Positions 52,099 through 62,516 of a stretch of DNA of 64,000 nucleotides are shown piece after piece. Origin of the DNA: Leptolyngbya sp. PCC 7375 (GTDB lineage: Bacteria; Cyanobacteriota; Cyanobacteriia; Phormidesmidales; Phormidesmidaceae). Location of the stretch: positions 80,485 through 144,484 of the forward strand of contig NZ_JH993793.1 of assembly GCF_000316115.1 (NCBI RefSeq). The letters are read 5' to 3'. Both the position numbers and the translations under genes were made by a program. The notes beneath the pieces are model-generated. The model did no database searches. It had not been told where the DNA came from and saw only the letters and a program-made list of their open reading frames with translations. The stretch's first letter is position 1. Each line of letters begins with the position of its first letter.

Positions 52099-54513
52099 GT
52101 GACCACCCAGACGCTTGCTCCAGACCAACTCCACACCCTAGACGCCTACTGGCGGGCGGCTAACTATCTCTCGGTGGGGCAAATTTATCTGTTCAACAAT
52201 CCCCTGCTCAAACGTCCGCTCACCCTGGCAGACATCAAGCCCATGCTGTTGGGTCACTGGGGCACCACTCCCGGACAGAACTTTATTTACGTTCACTTAA
52301 ACCGGGTGATCAAAAAATACGACCTGGATATGATCTACGTCTCTGGCCCCGGCCACGGCGGCCCGGCGGTGGTGGCCAACACCTATCTGGAGGGCACCTA
52401 CAGCGAGATCTATCCCCATATCAGCCAGGATGAGGCTGGGCTGCAAAAGCTCTTTCTGCAATTTTCGTTTCCCGGCGGCATTCCCAGCCATGCCTCACCG
52501 GAGTGTCCCGGCTCGATTCACGAGGGCGGCGAGCTGGGCTATTCCCTCAGCCATGCGTTTGGGGCGGTGTTCGATAATCCTGATTTAGTGGTGGCCTGCG
52601 TCGTGGGTGATGGTGAGGCGGAAACTGGGCCACTGGCGACGGCGTGGCATTCCAACAAGTTTCTCAACCCCGTCACCGATGGCGCGGTGCTGCCGATCCT
52701 GCATCTGAACGGTTACAAGATCGCCAACCCGACTATCCTGGCCCGCATTGAGCCAGAGGAGCTAGACCAATTGCTGCAGGGCAACGGCTGGACGCCGTAC
52801 TACGTTGAGGGTCACGAGCCCGCGCTGATGCATGAAGCGATGGCGACGACCCTCGATCGCGCGATTGAAGATATCCACCGCATCCAGCACGCAGCTCGCA
52901 CCTTGGGTGATAGCACACGCCCCCGCTGGCCGCTGATCGTGCTCAGGTCGCCCAAGGGCTGGACAGGGCCGAAATGGGTAGATGGCCAGCAAATCGAGGG
53001 CACATTCCGGGCGCATCAAGTCCCGCTCTCCGATCCACGATCGCATCCCGAACATCTTCAGCAGTTAGAAGCCTGCCTGCGCAGCTACCGACCGGAGGAA
53101 CTTTTCGATGAATCGGGGCGACTGAAACCGGAGCTGGCAGAACTGGCACCGCAGGGCGATCGCCGCATGGGAGCCAATCCCCACGCCAACGGCGGCCTGC
53201 TGCTGCGCGATCTGGTCATGCCCGACTTTCGCGACTACGCGGTGGACGTCCCGACTCCTGGCTCGGTTGAGGCTGCCGACGCCTACGAACTGGGGGTATT
53301 CCTGCGGGACGTGGTCAAACTCAATCAGGAACAGCGTAATTTCAGAATTTTTGGCCCCGATGAAACCCTCTCCAACCGTTTGAACGCCGTATTTGAGGTG
53401 ACCGATCGCCAGTGGGCGGCCCAGACCCAGGATAACGATGAGTTTCTCGCCGCCGAGGGTCGGGTGATGGAGATGTTGAGCGAGCACCAGTGCGAGGGTT
53501 GGCTGGAGGGGTACCTGCTCACGGGACGCCACGGCCTGTTCAACTGCTATGAGGCGTTCATCCACATCATCGACTCGATGTTTAACCAGCATGCCAAATG
53601 GCTGAAGGTGACGGCAGGGCTACCGTGGCGACGCCCGATCGCCTCTTTAAATTACCTGCTGGCCTCCCACGTCTGGCAGCAAATGCACAACGGCTTCACC
53701 CATCAAGACCCTGGGTTTATCGACCATGTGGTGAATAAAAAAGCCTCCGTGGTGCGCGTTTACTTGCCGCCCGATGCCAACTGCCTGCTGTCGGTATGGG
53801 ATCACTGTTTGCGCAGCCGCCACTACGTCAACGTGGTGATCGCGGGCAAATATCAAGCCCCCCAGTGGCTGACGATGGCGGAAGCGGTGAAGCATTGTAC
53901 CGCCGGCATCGGCATTTGGGACTGGGCCAGCAGCGATCGCGGCGCTCAACCCGATGTAGTGATGGCCTGCTGTGGCGATGTGCCCACCCTGGAGACCCTG
54001 GCCGCCGTTTCCATCCTGCGGGAGTATCTGCCCGACTTAAAAGTCCGTGTGGTCAATGTCGTTGACCTGATGCGCCTGCAACCGGAACGGGAACATCCCC
54101 ACGGCCTCAGCGACGAAGCATTTGATGCGCTCTTCACGCAAGACAAACCCATCATCTTCGCCTTCCACGCCTACCCGTGGCTGATCCATCGGCTCACCTA
54201 CCGCCGCACCAACCACGGCAACCTCCACGTGCGCGGCTACAAGGAAGAAGGCACCATCACCACCCCTTTCGACATGACGGTGCTGAATGACCTCGATCGC
54301 TTTCATTTGGTGATGGATGTGTGCGATCGCCTGCCTCAGTTAGGGGCCAAAGGGGCTGACCTGAAGCAAGCGATGCAGGCCAAGCTGATTCAGCACAAAC
54401 AATACATTGACCAACACGGTCAGGACTTGCCAGAAATTCGCAACTGGCAATGGAGTTCTACGCCAACGCCACCCGCCCAACCGTTGCAGGAAAAAACGCC
54501 TGTACCGACATGA
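52099..54513 (+). CDS. xfp: Phosphoketolase (Xfp)
   Basis: 804 residues (family about 790-820), GTG start. Typical blocks are [40 protein letters not shown], the [20 protein letters not shown] block and the TPP-binding [19 protein letters not shown]. Cleaves xylulose-5-P and/or fructose-6-P to acetyl-P plus a sugar phosphate, a carbon-saving route used by cyanobacteria in the dark or under stress. Acetyl phosphate would need Pta/AckA, which are not in this window. It is the largest metabolic gene of the island and is intact. Confidence 0.97.
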   Translation: MTTQTLAPDQLHTLDAYWRAANYLSVGQIYLFNNPLLKRPLTLADIKPMLLGHWGTTPGQNFIYVHLNRVIKKYDLDMIYVSGPGHGGPAVVANTYLEGTYSEIYPHISQDEAGLQKLFLQFSFPGGIPSHASPECPGSIHEGGELGYSLSHAFGAVFDNPDLVVACVVGDGEAETGPLATAWHSNKFLNPVTDGAVLPILHLNGYKIANPTILARIEPEELDQLLQGNGWTPYYVEGHEPALMHEAMATTLDRAIEDIHRIQHAARTLGDSTRPRWPLIVLRSPKGWTGPKWVDGQQIEGTFRAHQVPLSDPRSHPEHLQQLEACLRSYRPEELFDESGRLKPELAELAPQGDRRMGANPHANGGLLLRDLVMPDFRDYAVDVPTPGSVEAADAYELGVFLRDVVKLNQEQRNFRIFGPDETLSNRLNAVFEVTDRQWAAQTQDNDEFLAAEGRVMEMLSEHQCEGWLEGYLLTGRHGLFNCYEAFIHIIDSMFNQHAKWLKVTAGLPWRRPIASLNYLLASHVWQQMHNGFTHQDPGFIDHVVNKKASVVRVYLPPDANCLLSVWDHCLRSRHYVNVVIAGKYQAPQWLTMAEAVKHCTAGIGIWDWASSDRGAQPDVVMACCGDVPTLETLAAVSILREYLPDLKVRVVNVVDLMRLQPEREHPHGLSDEAFDALFTQDKPIIFAFHAYPWLIHRLTYRRTNHGNLHVRGYKEEGTITTPFDMTVLNDLDRFHLVMDVCDRLPQLGAKGADLKQAMQAKLIQHKQYIDQHGQDLPEIRNWQWSSTPTPPAQPLQEKTPVPT

Positions 54514-54568
54514 AACAAGGCAAACAAGTTCGCTAATTTGATCGATTTAACAAATAAGAGGAAGCCCC

Positions 54569-54994
54569 ATGAGCACTGCCATTGATAACTTTACCCAGCA
54601 ACTTCACGACAATTTAGAAGCGGTTGAGGATCGGGCGAAATCGCTGAAGAAAAATATCCAATCCCTACCGAAGAAAACGCAAGCGGAGATTCAAGCTGCC
54701 CTCGACAAAGCCAAAACAAATCTGGACGCCCGGAAACAAGAAATTGACGATTACCGGGCCAAGCTCAGCACCCAGTTGGCAGAAAAAGAATCTGAGGTGA
54801 TGTCAAATATTGAAGACTGGAAAGCCAACCGTGAAGCCGAGAAACTCAAACATCGGGCCGATAAAGCTGAAGACTACGCGGCGACCATGACCTTTTTGGC
54901 AGTGGCAGCGATGGAGGAATCCGAAGCTGCAACCTTAGCCGCGATCGCGGCCCGACACGATGCCGAAGCCGCAGCGGGAAATACAGAGCCATAA
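54569..54994 (+). CDS. Coiled-coil stress-type protein, function unknown
   Basis: 141 residues, almost wholly charged alpha helix (LKKNIQSLPKKTQAEIQAAL, then ARKQEIDDYRAKLSTQLAEK). It ends with an Ala-rich helix (AATLAAIAARHDAEAAAG). No cysteine, no membrane span. Similar small helical proteins occur near stress-response genes and may act as chaperone or membrane-protective proteins, but I do not recognise a family. Confidence 0.6.
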   Translation: MSTAIDNFTQQLHDNLEAVEDRAKSLKKNIQSLPKKTQAEIQAALDKAKTNLDARKQEIDDYRAKLSTQLAEKESEVMSNIEDWKANREAEKLKHRADKAEDYAATMTFLAVAAMEESEAATLAAIAARHDAEAAAGNTEP

Positions 54995-55092
54995 GCCGCG
55001 ATCGGCCCCATCCATCCAGGACAAACTGGATGCGATCGTTCAGCAGAACCAGGGATTCACTTCACCCATCCCCCTGACAAGAGGAAACCACT

Positions 55093-55455
55093 ATGCAAGT
55101 CCAAATCCGCACGGATCACAATATCGAAGGTCACGAGGCCCTGGCGGATCAGGTCAGGGGCGTCGTCGAAGAGGCGCTGAGCGAATTTAGCGATCGCATC
55201 ACCTCCGTCGATGTACACCTGAGTAATCAGAACAGCGATCACCAGGATGGCAACGACAGCCTGCGCTGCATGATCGAAGCCCGCCTCGAAGGCCGTCAAC
55301 CCATCGCCGTCACCGATCAGGCCGCCACCCTGGACGATGCCATAGACGGGGCTGCCGGTAAACTGGCCCGTCTAATCAACCACACCCTCGGACGGCAGGA
55401 GCACCAAGAAGACCATCGCACTGACCCGCCCCTAACGCGATCGCGCCATGGCTGA
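55093..55455 (+). CDS. HPF/RaiA-like ribosome hibernation protein
   Basis: 120 residues. Beta-alpha-beta pattern: VQIRTDHNIEGHEALADQVR, then ITSVDVHLSNQN and MIEARLEGRQPIAVTDQAAT, LDDAIDGAAGKLARLI. This is the short HPF/RaiA fold with the 'ItsVeVhLsDen' strand, and it ends in a His-rich tail. Such proteins bind the 30S decoding site and silence ribosomes in stress. Together with plasmid infA it hints at translation control by the island. Confidence 0.8.
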   Translation: MQVQIRTDHNIEGHEALADQVRGVVEEALSEFSDRITSVDVHLSNQNSDHQDGNDSLRCMIEARLEGRQPIAVTDQAATLDDAIDGAAGKLARLINHTLGRQEHQEDHRTDPPLTRSRHG

Positions 55456-55489
55456 TAACGCCTCGCATCTTTAATTTTGGAGAATCACC

Positions 55490-55942
55490 ATGTTAGATAT
55501 CGACCTCATGGGTACCCAAGAGATTCATAAGCTCTTGAAAAAAGTCGGTCACGGACACCTCGGCTGCTGCTTTGAAGGGCATCCCTACGTCGTGCCCATG
55601 CACTACTATTTCGACGAACCAGATCTCTATATCTTCACCACCATTGGCCTCAAGACTCAATATATGGATGCGAACCCAGAGGTCTGTTTGCAAGTAGAAG
55701 ATATCAACGATTTAGAGCACTGGCGCAGCGTCACGGTCATGGGGCAAGCCGAACACATCACTGAGCAAGCCGCGATCGATCGCGTCATGGAAGAACTGGT
55801 CAAACCTCAAAATCCCACTCTTTCCCCCGCTATCAATCGCACCTGGGTCGATGCCTGGGGTCGCGCCGAGGTGATGGCGCTCTATCGTATCCATCCTACT
55901 GAGATGGCTGGACGCACCACCGAGGGCCTGAGCAGCCAGTAA
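55490..55942 (+). CDS. Pyridoxamine 5'-phosphate oxidase-fold flavin-binding protein
   Basis: 150 residues. HGHLGCCFEGHPYVVPMHYYF, then YIFTTIGLKTQYMDANPEVC and VEDINDLEHWRSVTVMGQAE are characteristic of the split-barrel FMN-binding (PPOX) superfamily. The family includes heme utilisation and antioxidant proteins that reduce small substrates with FMN. Substrate unknown. Follows the HPF-like gene in the same direction. Confidence 0.85.
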   Translation: MLDIDLMGTQEIHKLLKKVGHGHLGCCFEGHPYVVPMHYYFDEPDLYIFTTIGLKTQYMDANPEVCLQVEDINDLEHWRSVTVMGQAEHITEQAAIDRVMEELVKPQNPTLSPAINRTWVDAWGRAEVMALYRIHPTEMAGRTTEGLSSQ

Positions 55943-56087
55943 GGCTTGAGCGGTCCATGCTCTCCATCGGAATTGCACCACAGCTAACTTGAGCCCGGTG
56001 ACTTTCCCAGCGAAAAACCACCGTTTTCACCTCAGATGAAATTTCACATTCACTCTTGACCAGAATTTTTGAACACAGGAAATCGCC

Positions 56088-56492
56088 ATGAGCAAACAAA
56101 TAGGACTCTGGATTGACCATCGCCAGGCCACGATTGTAATTGTTACGGGGCCAAGAGAATCGATCATCGAGATTCTGTCGGACGCAGAAAAGCAACCGCG
56201 CCGCGCCGGTGACTCACCCCTGAAAGGCCCATATGACGCCTTTCAAGTACCTGCCGATGCCAGTCGTCAGAGGACGCTAACGGCAGAACTTAATACTTAC
56301 TATGACGACGTGATTGAGCAGATTCAGGATGCCGACTCGATTTTGATCGTCGGCCCCGGGGCCGCCAAGCACGAACTGCACAAACGACTGGAAGACAAGC
56401 GGCTGGGGGCCAAGGTGGTCGGGGTGGAAACCGTTGATAATCTGACCGAACCTCAACTTGTCGCCAAGGTTCGGCACCACTTTGCCCCATAA
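56088..56492 (+). CDS. eRF1 domain 3-like protein
   Basis: 134 residues. The fold reads QIGLWIDHRQATIVIVTGP, then a linker and YYDDVIEQIQDADSILIVGP, GAAKHELHKRL and VVGVETVDNLTEPQLVAKVR. This follows the eRF1_3/Pelota domain 3-like pattern seen in bacterial 'aeRF1/host attachment-like' proteins, a fold that can bind ribosome partners. A translation- or stress-linked role would fit its neighbours (HPF, IF-1), but function is not established. Confidence 0.65.
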   Translation: MSKQIGLWIDHRQATIVIVTGPRESIIEILSDAEKQPRRAGDSPLKGPYDAFQVPADASRQRTLTAELNTYYDDVIEQIQDADSILIVGPGAAKHELHKRLEDKRLGAKVVGVETVDNLTEPQLVAKVRHHFAP

Positions 56493-57016
56493 CTTAATTC
56501 GTCTCAATAGAACGTTATCCTATCGGAGATTGCTGTATTGACGGAGAAAGGAACCACAAAAATCGGCATGATAACGCCAGCGCCAATGCTGTCATCGTTG
56601 GCTCAGGATAAGTAGGTAGGCGCAATTAAACATGAGTAAATCTAGGTTGCAGTTGAGGAACGTTGGCGGAGCCTTGCTGGAGGCGATAAACCAACACCTA
56701 CATGGGTTACGCTATTTCTAAATCATCCTACAGGGCACCTCGATTAATTACCTTCTTGCAAATTCCTGGAACCCAGAACCCTAGTAATCTCGTTGCTGTT
56801 CTCAAGGTGATTTGTATTTTTCGAGCTGCCCTACAAATAATTAGGCCTGCCTAATTGCGCTAGATCCAGTCGCCCAAGCGGTTGAGACCCAGACTATTAA
56901 GATGACTGACAAGGCCCAATAATCACCCACCATGGCAATCACTGCTCTGAGATTTTCTAATGAAGCAGATAGGTTAAATTGACTCAACTTTTTTCTAGGG
57001 ACTTTAGGAGAACTCG
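56493..57016. promoter_or_regulatory. 520-bp intergenic stretch with an 18-bp palindrome
   Basis: The only clear feature is AATTAGGC-CT-GCCTAATT at 56839-56856, related to the palindrome at 50358-50379. The spacing between the half sites differs (2 versus 6 bases). The part before 56820 shows no gene-like frame. The last 160 bases probably hold the promoter of the rhodanese gene. Confidence 0.5.
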
Positions 57017-57526
57017 ATGGATTTCAAGAAACCAATTCAGGCTATAGTGCTGGGATTTGCATTGTATTTCTGTCTTTTCATTGGCATTGATCAATCCCCA
57101 CTCTTGGCCACAAATCTCACAGAAGTGAGCTCAATTTCCCTAGCAGTAGCGCCAGCAATTTCAGGGGAAACCCTAGAGGCGGATATCGATCGCTTTCTCA
57201 CCTCAATGCCAGCAGGCTACTACGCAATCTCTAATGTCGAGGGGTTAAAAAAACAATTAAAGAACCCTCAAACTCTGCTGGTAGATGTGCGAGAACCCTC
57301 TGAATATCGGTTAGGGTATATCCTTAATGCGATCAATATCCCGCTCCGAACCTTGACTCAGAATCTGGACCAAATCGCCCGCGATCGCCCCGTAGTGTTG
57401 TACTGCTCCTCCGGCTATCGATCGGCCATGGGGGTGATGACATTACACCTGTTGGGTTATGACCAGATCCAGGGCTTTCCCCCCAGTTTCGCCGGATGGA
57501 AAAATGCCGGAGAGGCGATCTCATGA
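57017..57526 (+). CDS. Membrane-exported rhodanese-domain protein
   Basis: 169 residues. A signal or anchor segment (QAIVLGFALYFCLFIGIDQS) is followed by a short linker and a single rhodanese domain (about 70-165) with LLVDVREPSEYRLGYI and the active Cys in VVLYCSSGYRSAMG, ending PSFAGWKNAGEAI. Single-domain rhodaneses transfer sulfur or signal; export outside the cytoplasm would place it in the periplasm. Carries the signature of an intact active-site loop. Confidence 0.9.
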   Translation: MDFKKPIQAIVLGFALYFCLFIGIDQSPLLATNLTEVSSISLAVAPAISGETLEADIDRFLTSMPAGYYAISNVEGLKKQLKNPQTLLVDVREPSEYRLGYILNAINIPLRTLTQNLDQIARDRPVVLYCSSGYRSAMGVMTLHLLGYDQIQGFPPSFAGWKNAGEAIS

Positions 57527-57653
57527 CGAATATCTGTCGCCCAAGCAACGCTTTCACACCTTTTAGGCTGAGCCAGTCCCAAATTCAAGCGTCTAACTCT
57601 TTGAGGTCATTGAGAGGTCATTGAAGATTTGATGCTTTTCCCGTTCTAGACCC

Positions 57654-59843
57654 ATGGCCACGACGATGAAAGAGCCTGCTCGTCAGCTGCACGACTATAT
57701 TGCGAAAATCTCTGCCCAGACTGATGTGCGCGCAGGTGCCCCGCTGCCCTTTGGCACCCACGAAACGGGGGGCGGGGTGAATTTTGCCCTCTTCAGTCGC
57801 CATGCCAGTCGGGTGCGCCTGGAGCTGTTCGACCATGCCGAAGATGCCGTGCCCGCCCGGTCGATCGAGCTCAATGCCGTCCGCAATCGCACCGGCGATG
57901 TGTGGCACGTTTGGGTAAAGGGGATTCGCTCGGGTCAGCTGTATGGCTACCGCATGGATGGCCCCTATGAGCCAGGGGCGGGCCATCGGTTCAATGGCAA
58001 TCGGCTGCTCCTTGATCCCTTTGCGACGGCGATTTCCCAGGACCCCCCGTGGGATTTTGCGGCGGCGCGGGGCTATGACCCGTTGGGGCCAGACCCAGAC
58101 CTGTCTTTCTCCACCCACAACAATGCCGGGTCAATGCCCAAGTGTGTCTTTCTCCACGAGTCCTTTGATTGGCAGGGCGATCAGCCTCCCCGGCATCCCT
58201 GGTCGCAGACGATTATTTACGAAGTGCATGTGCGGGGCTTTACGATTCATCCCCAATCGGGGGTCGAGCATCCCGGCACCTATCGGGGTCTGATGGAAAA
58301 GATTCCCTACCTCCAGACCCTGGGGGTGACCGCCGTCGAACTGATGCCGGTGCAGGAATTCAATAGTGGGCCGATCGCCCGCTGCAATCCCCAAACTGGG
58401 CAACCGCTCACCAATTACTGGGGCTACGACCCGGTGGTGTTCTTTGCGCCCAAGGCGGCCTACAGCAGTTCGGGCGGGTTGGGTCAGCAAAAGCTGGAGT
58501 TTAAGGAAATGGTGCGGGCTCTGCACCAGGCCAATATCGAAGTGATTTTAGATGTGGTGTTTAACCACACGGGGGAGGGCAACGAGCTGGGGCCAACCCT
58601 CTGTTTTCGGGGCCTGGCCAATGCGATCGTCTACACCCTAGAAAGCGACCCGCGCTACTACAAGAACTATACGGGCACGGGCAACACCGTCAACGCCAAC
58701 CATCCCGTGGTGAGAGACCACATCCTGGCGGCGCTGCGCTACTGGATGGTCGAGATGCATGTGGATGGCTTCCGGTTTGACCTGGCGTCGGTGCTGGGGC
58801 GCGACGAGTCGGGCAATTTGCTGGCCAACGCTCCGCTGCTGGAGCAGATCGCCGAAGACCCCATTCTCCGGGATGTGAAAATTATTGCTGAGGCCTGGGA
58901 TGCCGCTGGGGCCTATGAGGTGGGTAGCTTTTCGGAGCGACGCTGGGCGGAGTGGAACGGTCGCTACCGGGATGATGTGCGGCGGTTCTGGCGGGGCGAT
59001 GAGGGCATGCTGGGGTTGTTGGCCAGCCGACTGGGCGGCAGTGCCGACCTCTATACCCAGTCGGGCAAAGGCCCCGATGGCAGCATCAATTTCGTCACCT
59101 GCCACGATGGCTTTACCCTCAACGACCTGGTGAGCTATCGCACCAAGCACAACGAGGCCAACGGGGAAGATAACCGGGACGGCGCGGAGGCTAATTTCAG
59201 CGCCAACTACGGGGCTGAAGGCGAGACAACGGATAGCGCGATCGCGGCCATCCGGCAGCGCCAAATTAAGAATTTTCTGCTCACCCTGCTGGTCTCCCAC
59301 GGCACCCCCATGCTGCTGGGCGGCGACGAGTTTCGGCGCACCCAGGGCGGCAACAACAACGCCTACTGCCAAGACAACGAAACCAGCTGGCACGACTGGA
59401 ACGGTTTGAAACAGCACCGGGAGATCTTTCGCTTTACCTGCGGCCTGATCGCTTTTCGCCAGGCCCATCCGGTGCTCAGTCGAGAAGCGTTCTACACCGA
59501 CGCCGAGATTCAGTGGTTTGGCCCCCAGGGCGGCTTGCCCGACTGGGATGCCCCCCTGGCCAAGCAGTTGGCATGCTTAATTTATGACCAGGGGCATTGC
59601 GCCCTGGGCCTGTTGTTTAACGCCAGCACCGATGCCGTCGATTTTAAGCTACCCCCGCTACCGCCAGGGTGCCAGTGGCATTTGGCTGCAGATACCGGCC
59701 GAGCGGCCCCTCAGGATCTCTTCGCGACGGGTGAAGAGCCGGTTTTAGACGATTCGCAGACCTATCGCCTCAGCCCCCGATCGAGTGTCATTCTGCTAGT
59801 CCGCTGTTCTGCCGATTCTGCCCATCAAGGAGCAATGCCATGA
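57654..59843 (+). CDS. glgX: Glycogen debranching enzyme GlgX
   Basis: 729 residues (family about 650-720). An N-terminal CBM48-like domain (GGGVNFALFSRHASRVRLEL) precedes a GH13 barrel. The barrel has VILDVVFNHTGEGN, the nucleophile Asp in VDGFRFDLASVLGRD, the acid Glu in VKIIAEAWDAAG, and FVTCHDGFTLNDLVSY. It removes branches from limit dextrins of glycogen. Alongside phosphoketolase it would feed stored glucose into the acetyl-P route. It overlaps the next gene by four bases (ATGA). Confidence 0.96.
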   Translation: MATTMKEPARQLHDYIAKISAQTDVRAGAPLPFGTHETGGGVNFALFSRHASRVRLELFDHAEDAVPARSIELNAVRNRTGDVWHVWVKGIRSGQLYGYRMDGPYEPGAGHRFNGNRLLLDPFATAISQDPPWDFAAARGYDPLGPDPDLSFSTHNNAGSMPKCVFLHESFDWQGDQPPRHPWSQTIIYEVHVRGFTIHPQSGVEHPGTYRGLMEKIPYLQTLGVTAVELMPVQEFNSGPIARCNPQTGQPLTNYWGYDPVVFFAPKAAYSSSGGLGQQKLEFKEMVRALHQANIEVILDVVFNHTGEGNELGPTLCFRGLANAIVYTLESDPRYYKNYTGTGNTVNANHPVVRDHILAALRYWMVEMHVDGFRFDLASVLGRDESGNLLANAPLLEQIAEDPILRDVKIIAEAWDAAGAYEVGSFSERRWAEWNGRYRDDVRRFWRGDEGMLGLLASRLGGSADLYTQSGKGPDGSINFVTCHDGFTLNDLVSYRTKHNEANGEDNRDGAEANFSANYGAEGETTDSAIAAIRQRQIKNFLLTLLVSHGTPMLLGGDEFRRTQGGNNNAYCQDNETSWHDWNGLKQHREIFRFTCGLIAFRQAHPVLSREAFYTDAEIQWFGPQGGLPDWDAPLAKQLACLIYDQGHCALGLLFNASTDAVDFKLPPLPPGCQWHLAADTGRAAPQDLFATGEEPVLDDSQTYRLSPRSSVILLVRCSADSAHQGAMP

Positions 59844-62329
59844 CCGTCTCCGCCGATCCAGAAACCCTGGCCCAGCTCTCGCTTACCGATCTACAACAGC
59901 AGCTCCATACCTCTCCCCAAGGGCTGAGCAAAGCAAAGGCCAGCCAGCGCCTAGCCCAAGACGGCTACAACCAGCTGCCCGAAACCACCGTCAGCCCGCT
60001 GATGCAGTTTCTGTCGCACTTTTGGGGGCCGATCGCCTGGATGATTGAGGCGGCGGTGATCCTCTCGGCCCTGGTGGGGGATTGGGTTGACTTTGGCTTG
60101 ATTTTGGCGCTGCTGATCGCCAATGGGGTGGTGGGATTTTGGGAAGAGTTTCAGGCGGGGAATGCGATCGCAGCCCTCCAGGCCAAACTCGCCCTCCAAG
60201 CACGGGTCAAGCGAGACGGCAACTGGACGACGGTTCCGGCCCGCGAACTGGTGGCGGGAGACATCATTCGCCTGCGGCTGGGGGATATTGTGCCAGCGGA
60301 CGTGCGGTTTTTGGCGGGGGACCCGGTGCAGGTGGATCAGTCGGCCCTGACCGGGGAATCGCTGCCGGTGGAGTGCCAGGTGGGCGGCGTGCTCTACTCT
60401 AGCTCCATCCTGAAGCAGGGGGAACTGGATGGTCTGGTCTACGCCACGGGGGTGCGCACCTACATGGGCAACACCGCTCGCCTGGTGGCCTCAGCCCAGA
60501 CCGTCAGCCACTTTCAGCGGGCGGTGCTGAAAATTGGTGACTACCTGATCGTGATCGCCCTAGTGCTGGTGGTCGTGGTGTTTATGGTGGCGCTGTTTCG
60601 GGGCGACCCCTGGCTCACCACCCTGCGGTTTGTGCTGGTGCTGACGGTGGCCTCGATTCCGGTAGCGATGCCCACGATCCTGTCGGTGACCATGGCGGTG
60701 GGGGCGCAGCGGCTGGCGAAAAAGGATGCGATCGTCAGTCGGCTGGCGGCGATCGAAGAGATGGCGGGCATCGACATTCTTTGTTCCGACAAAACCGGCA
60801 CCCTCACCCTCAACCAGCTCACCCTAGGGGAGCCCTTTTGTGTGGGCGATACGGCTCCAGAGGATCTGATTCTCACGGCGGCGCTGGCCTCGCGGAATGA
60901 AGACGGTGACCCGATTGATCTGGCGATCATGACGGGGCTAAAGCCGGAGCAATCGTTAGAGAGCTACCGAATCGTCCACTTTCAGCCCTTTGACCCGGTG
61001 GGCAAACGCACGGAAGCCACCGTTGAGGACACCAATCGAGATCTCTTCACCGTTACGAAAGGAGCGGCCCAGGTGATTCTGGCCCTCTGCCGCAATGTGG
61101 AGCAGGTGCAGCCCCAGGTGGATGAGGCGATCGCAAAGTTTGCCCAGCGGGGCTTTCGCTCCCTGGGGGTGGCGCGCACAGACGAGTCCGGCAACTGGCA
61201 GTTTTTAGGGGTGCTGCCCCTGTTTGACCCGCCTCGCAGTGACTCTCAACTGATGATTCAGGAGGTGCGCAAGCTGGGGGTCAACCTGAAAATGCTGACC
61301 GGCGACCAGCAGGCGATCGCCCGCGAAACCGCCCACCAACTCGGCCTCCAGGGCGACATCTTAGATGCCAGTCTGATGGAAACCGTCGCCCCCCACGAAG
61401 CGGGACGGGTGTCGGCGGCAATCGAGGCGGCTGCCGGGTTCGCCCAGGTGTTTCCGGAGCACAAGTACCACATCGTCGAGATCCTGCAGCAGCGGGGGCA
61501 CCTGGTGGGCATGGCCGGGGATGGCGTCAACGATGCCCCGGCCCTAAAGAAAGCCGATGCGGGCATTGCCGTTTCCGCCGCCACCGATGCTGCCCGTGCC
61601 GCTGCCGATATTGTCTTGCTCAGCCCCGGTCTGGGGGTGATTGTGGAAGCGATTCAAGAAAGCCGCCGTATCTTTCAGCGCATGAACAACTACGCCATCT
61701 ACCGCATCACCGAAACCATTCGGGTGCTGCTGTTCATGACCCTGTCGATTTTGGTCTACAACTTCTACCCCGTCACCGCCATCATGATTGTGCTGCTGGC
61801 GCTGCTGAATGACGGGGCGATTATCTCCATTGCCTACGATCGCACCCGGCCTTCTCCCCGGCCTGAAACCTGGAACATGCCCGTGGTGCTCGGGCTGGCC
61901 ACCATTCTGGGGATTGTGGGCGTGGCCAGCTCCTTTGGCATGCTGTATCTGGGAGAGCAGGTGTTTCGACTCGATCGCGACACCCTGCAAACGCTGATTT
62001 ACCTGAAACTCTCCGTCGCTGGGCATCTCACCATCTTCGTCACCCGCACCAAAGGCCCCTTCTGGTCAATCAAACCGGCTCGCATTTTGCTGGTCGCCGT
62101 CCTTGGCACCCAAGCGCTAGCGACTTTGATTGCCGTGTATGGCTTGTTTATGACCCCCCTGGGCTGGGGTTTGGCCGGAGTGGTCTGGGCCTACGGGTTA
62201 GTCTGGTTTTTGATGGCCGACTGGGTGAAGCAGCGGGCCTATGGCGTGTTTAACCATGCCCAACCGGTCTACGTCAGCCGGGGGTTAAAACGGTTAAACC
62301 AGTGGTTTGCCCACGCACCAAACCCCTAG
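59840..62329 (+). CDS. P-type ATPase, probable proton pump (P3A-like)
   Basis: 829 residues. P-type signatures: actuator TGES in SALTGESLPVE, phosphorylation site in CSDKTGTLTLNQ, and hinge GDGVNDAPALKKADAGIAV. The N-terminal cation-ATPase domain and HFWGPIAWMIEAAVILSAL plus the M4 segment SIPVAMPTILSVTMAVGAQ resemble plasma-membrane H+-ATPases rather than heavy-metal or calcium pumps: no Cys-Pro-Cys motif, no metal-binding head. It overlaps glgX by four bases, so the two are translationally coupled. Confidence 0.93.
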   Translation: MTVSADPETLAQLSLTDLQQQLHTSPQGLSKAKASQRLAQDGYNQLPETTVSPLMQFLSHFWGPIAWMIEAAVILSALVGDWVDFGLILALLIANGVVGFWEEFQAGNAIAALQAKLALQARVKRDGNWTTVPARELVAGDIIRLRLGDIVPADVRFLAGDPVQVDQSALTGESLPVECQVGGVLYSSSILKQGELDGLVYATGVRTYMGNTARLVASAQTVSHFQRAVLKIGDYLIVIALVLVVVVFMVALFRGDPWLTTLRFVLVLTVASIPVAMPTILSVTMAVGAQRLAKKDAIVSRLAAIEEMAGIDILCSDKTGTLTLNQLTLGEPFCVGDTAPEDLILTAALASRNEDGDPIDLAIMTGLKPEQSLESYRIVHFQPFDPVGKRTEATVEDTNRDLFTVTKGAAQVILALCRNVEQVQPQVDEAIAKFAQRGFRSLGVARTDESGNWQFLGVLPLFDPPRSDSQLMIQEVRKLGVNLKMLTGDQQAIARETAHQLGLQGDILDASLMETVAPHEAGRVSAAIEAAAGFAQVFPEHKYHIVEILQQRGHLVGMAGDGVNDAPALKKADAGIAVSAATDAARAAADIVLLSPGLGVIVEAIQESRRIFQRMNNYAIYRITETIRVLLFMTLSILVYNFYPVTAIMIVLLALLNDGAIISIAYDRTRPSPRPETWNMPVVLGLATILGIVGVASSFGMLYLGEQVFRLDRDTLQTLIYLKLSVAGHLTIFVTRTKGPFWSIKPARILLVAVLGTQALATLIAVYGLFMTPLGWGLAGVVWAYGLVWFLMADWVKQRAYGVFNHAQPVYVSRGLKRLNQWFAHAPNP

Positions 62330-62343
62330 ACCCCGTATCACCT

Positions 62344-62516
62344 GTGCAAAGCCCGTTTCCTCAACGCCCCGACTCTGACGCAGAATCATTCGCCGATGCA
62401 GGCTTGCAGCACGTCATTGCCCGTCTCTCCACAACCCTCAATCGCGACCAGTTGGTTGAACAGGTCACCCACGATCTGCAACAGCACCTGCAGGTAGACC
62501 GGGTGTGCTGTATTGC
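62344..62516 (+). pseudogene. GAF-domain sensor gene, cut after its N-terminus
   Basis: From GTG 62344 the frame encodes FPQRPDSDAESFADAGLQHV then TTLNRDQLVEQVTHDLQQHL and VDRVCCI, the typical start of a cyanobacterial GAF domain. It is lost at about 62516, where an IS1182-type element begins. The rest (probably a histidine kinase) is not in the window. The island's original right side is therefore truncated here. Confidence 0.75.

Noticed and set aside
54569..62329. GCGATCGC repeats as a regulatory motif set
   Set aside because: This is the HIP1 octamer that is abundant throughout many cyanobacterial genomes.
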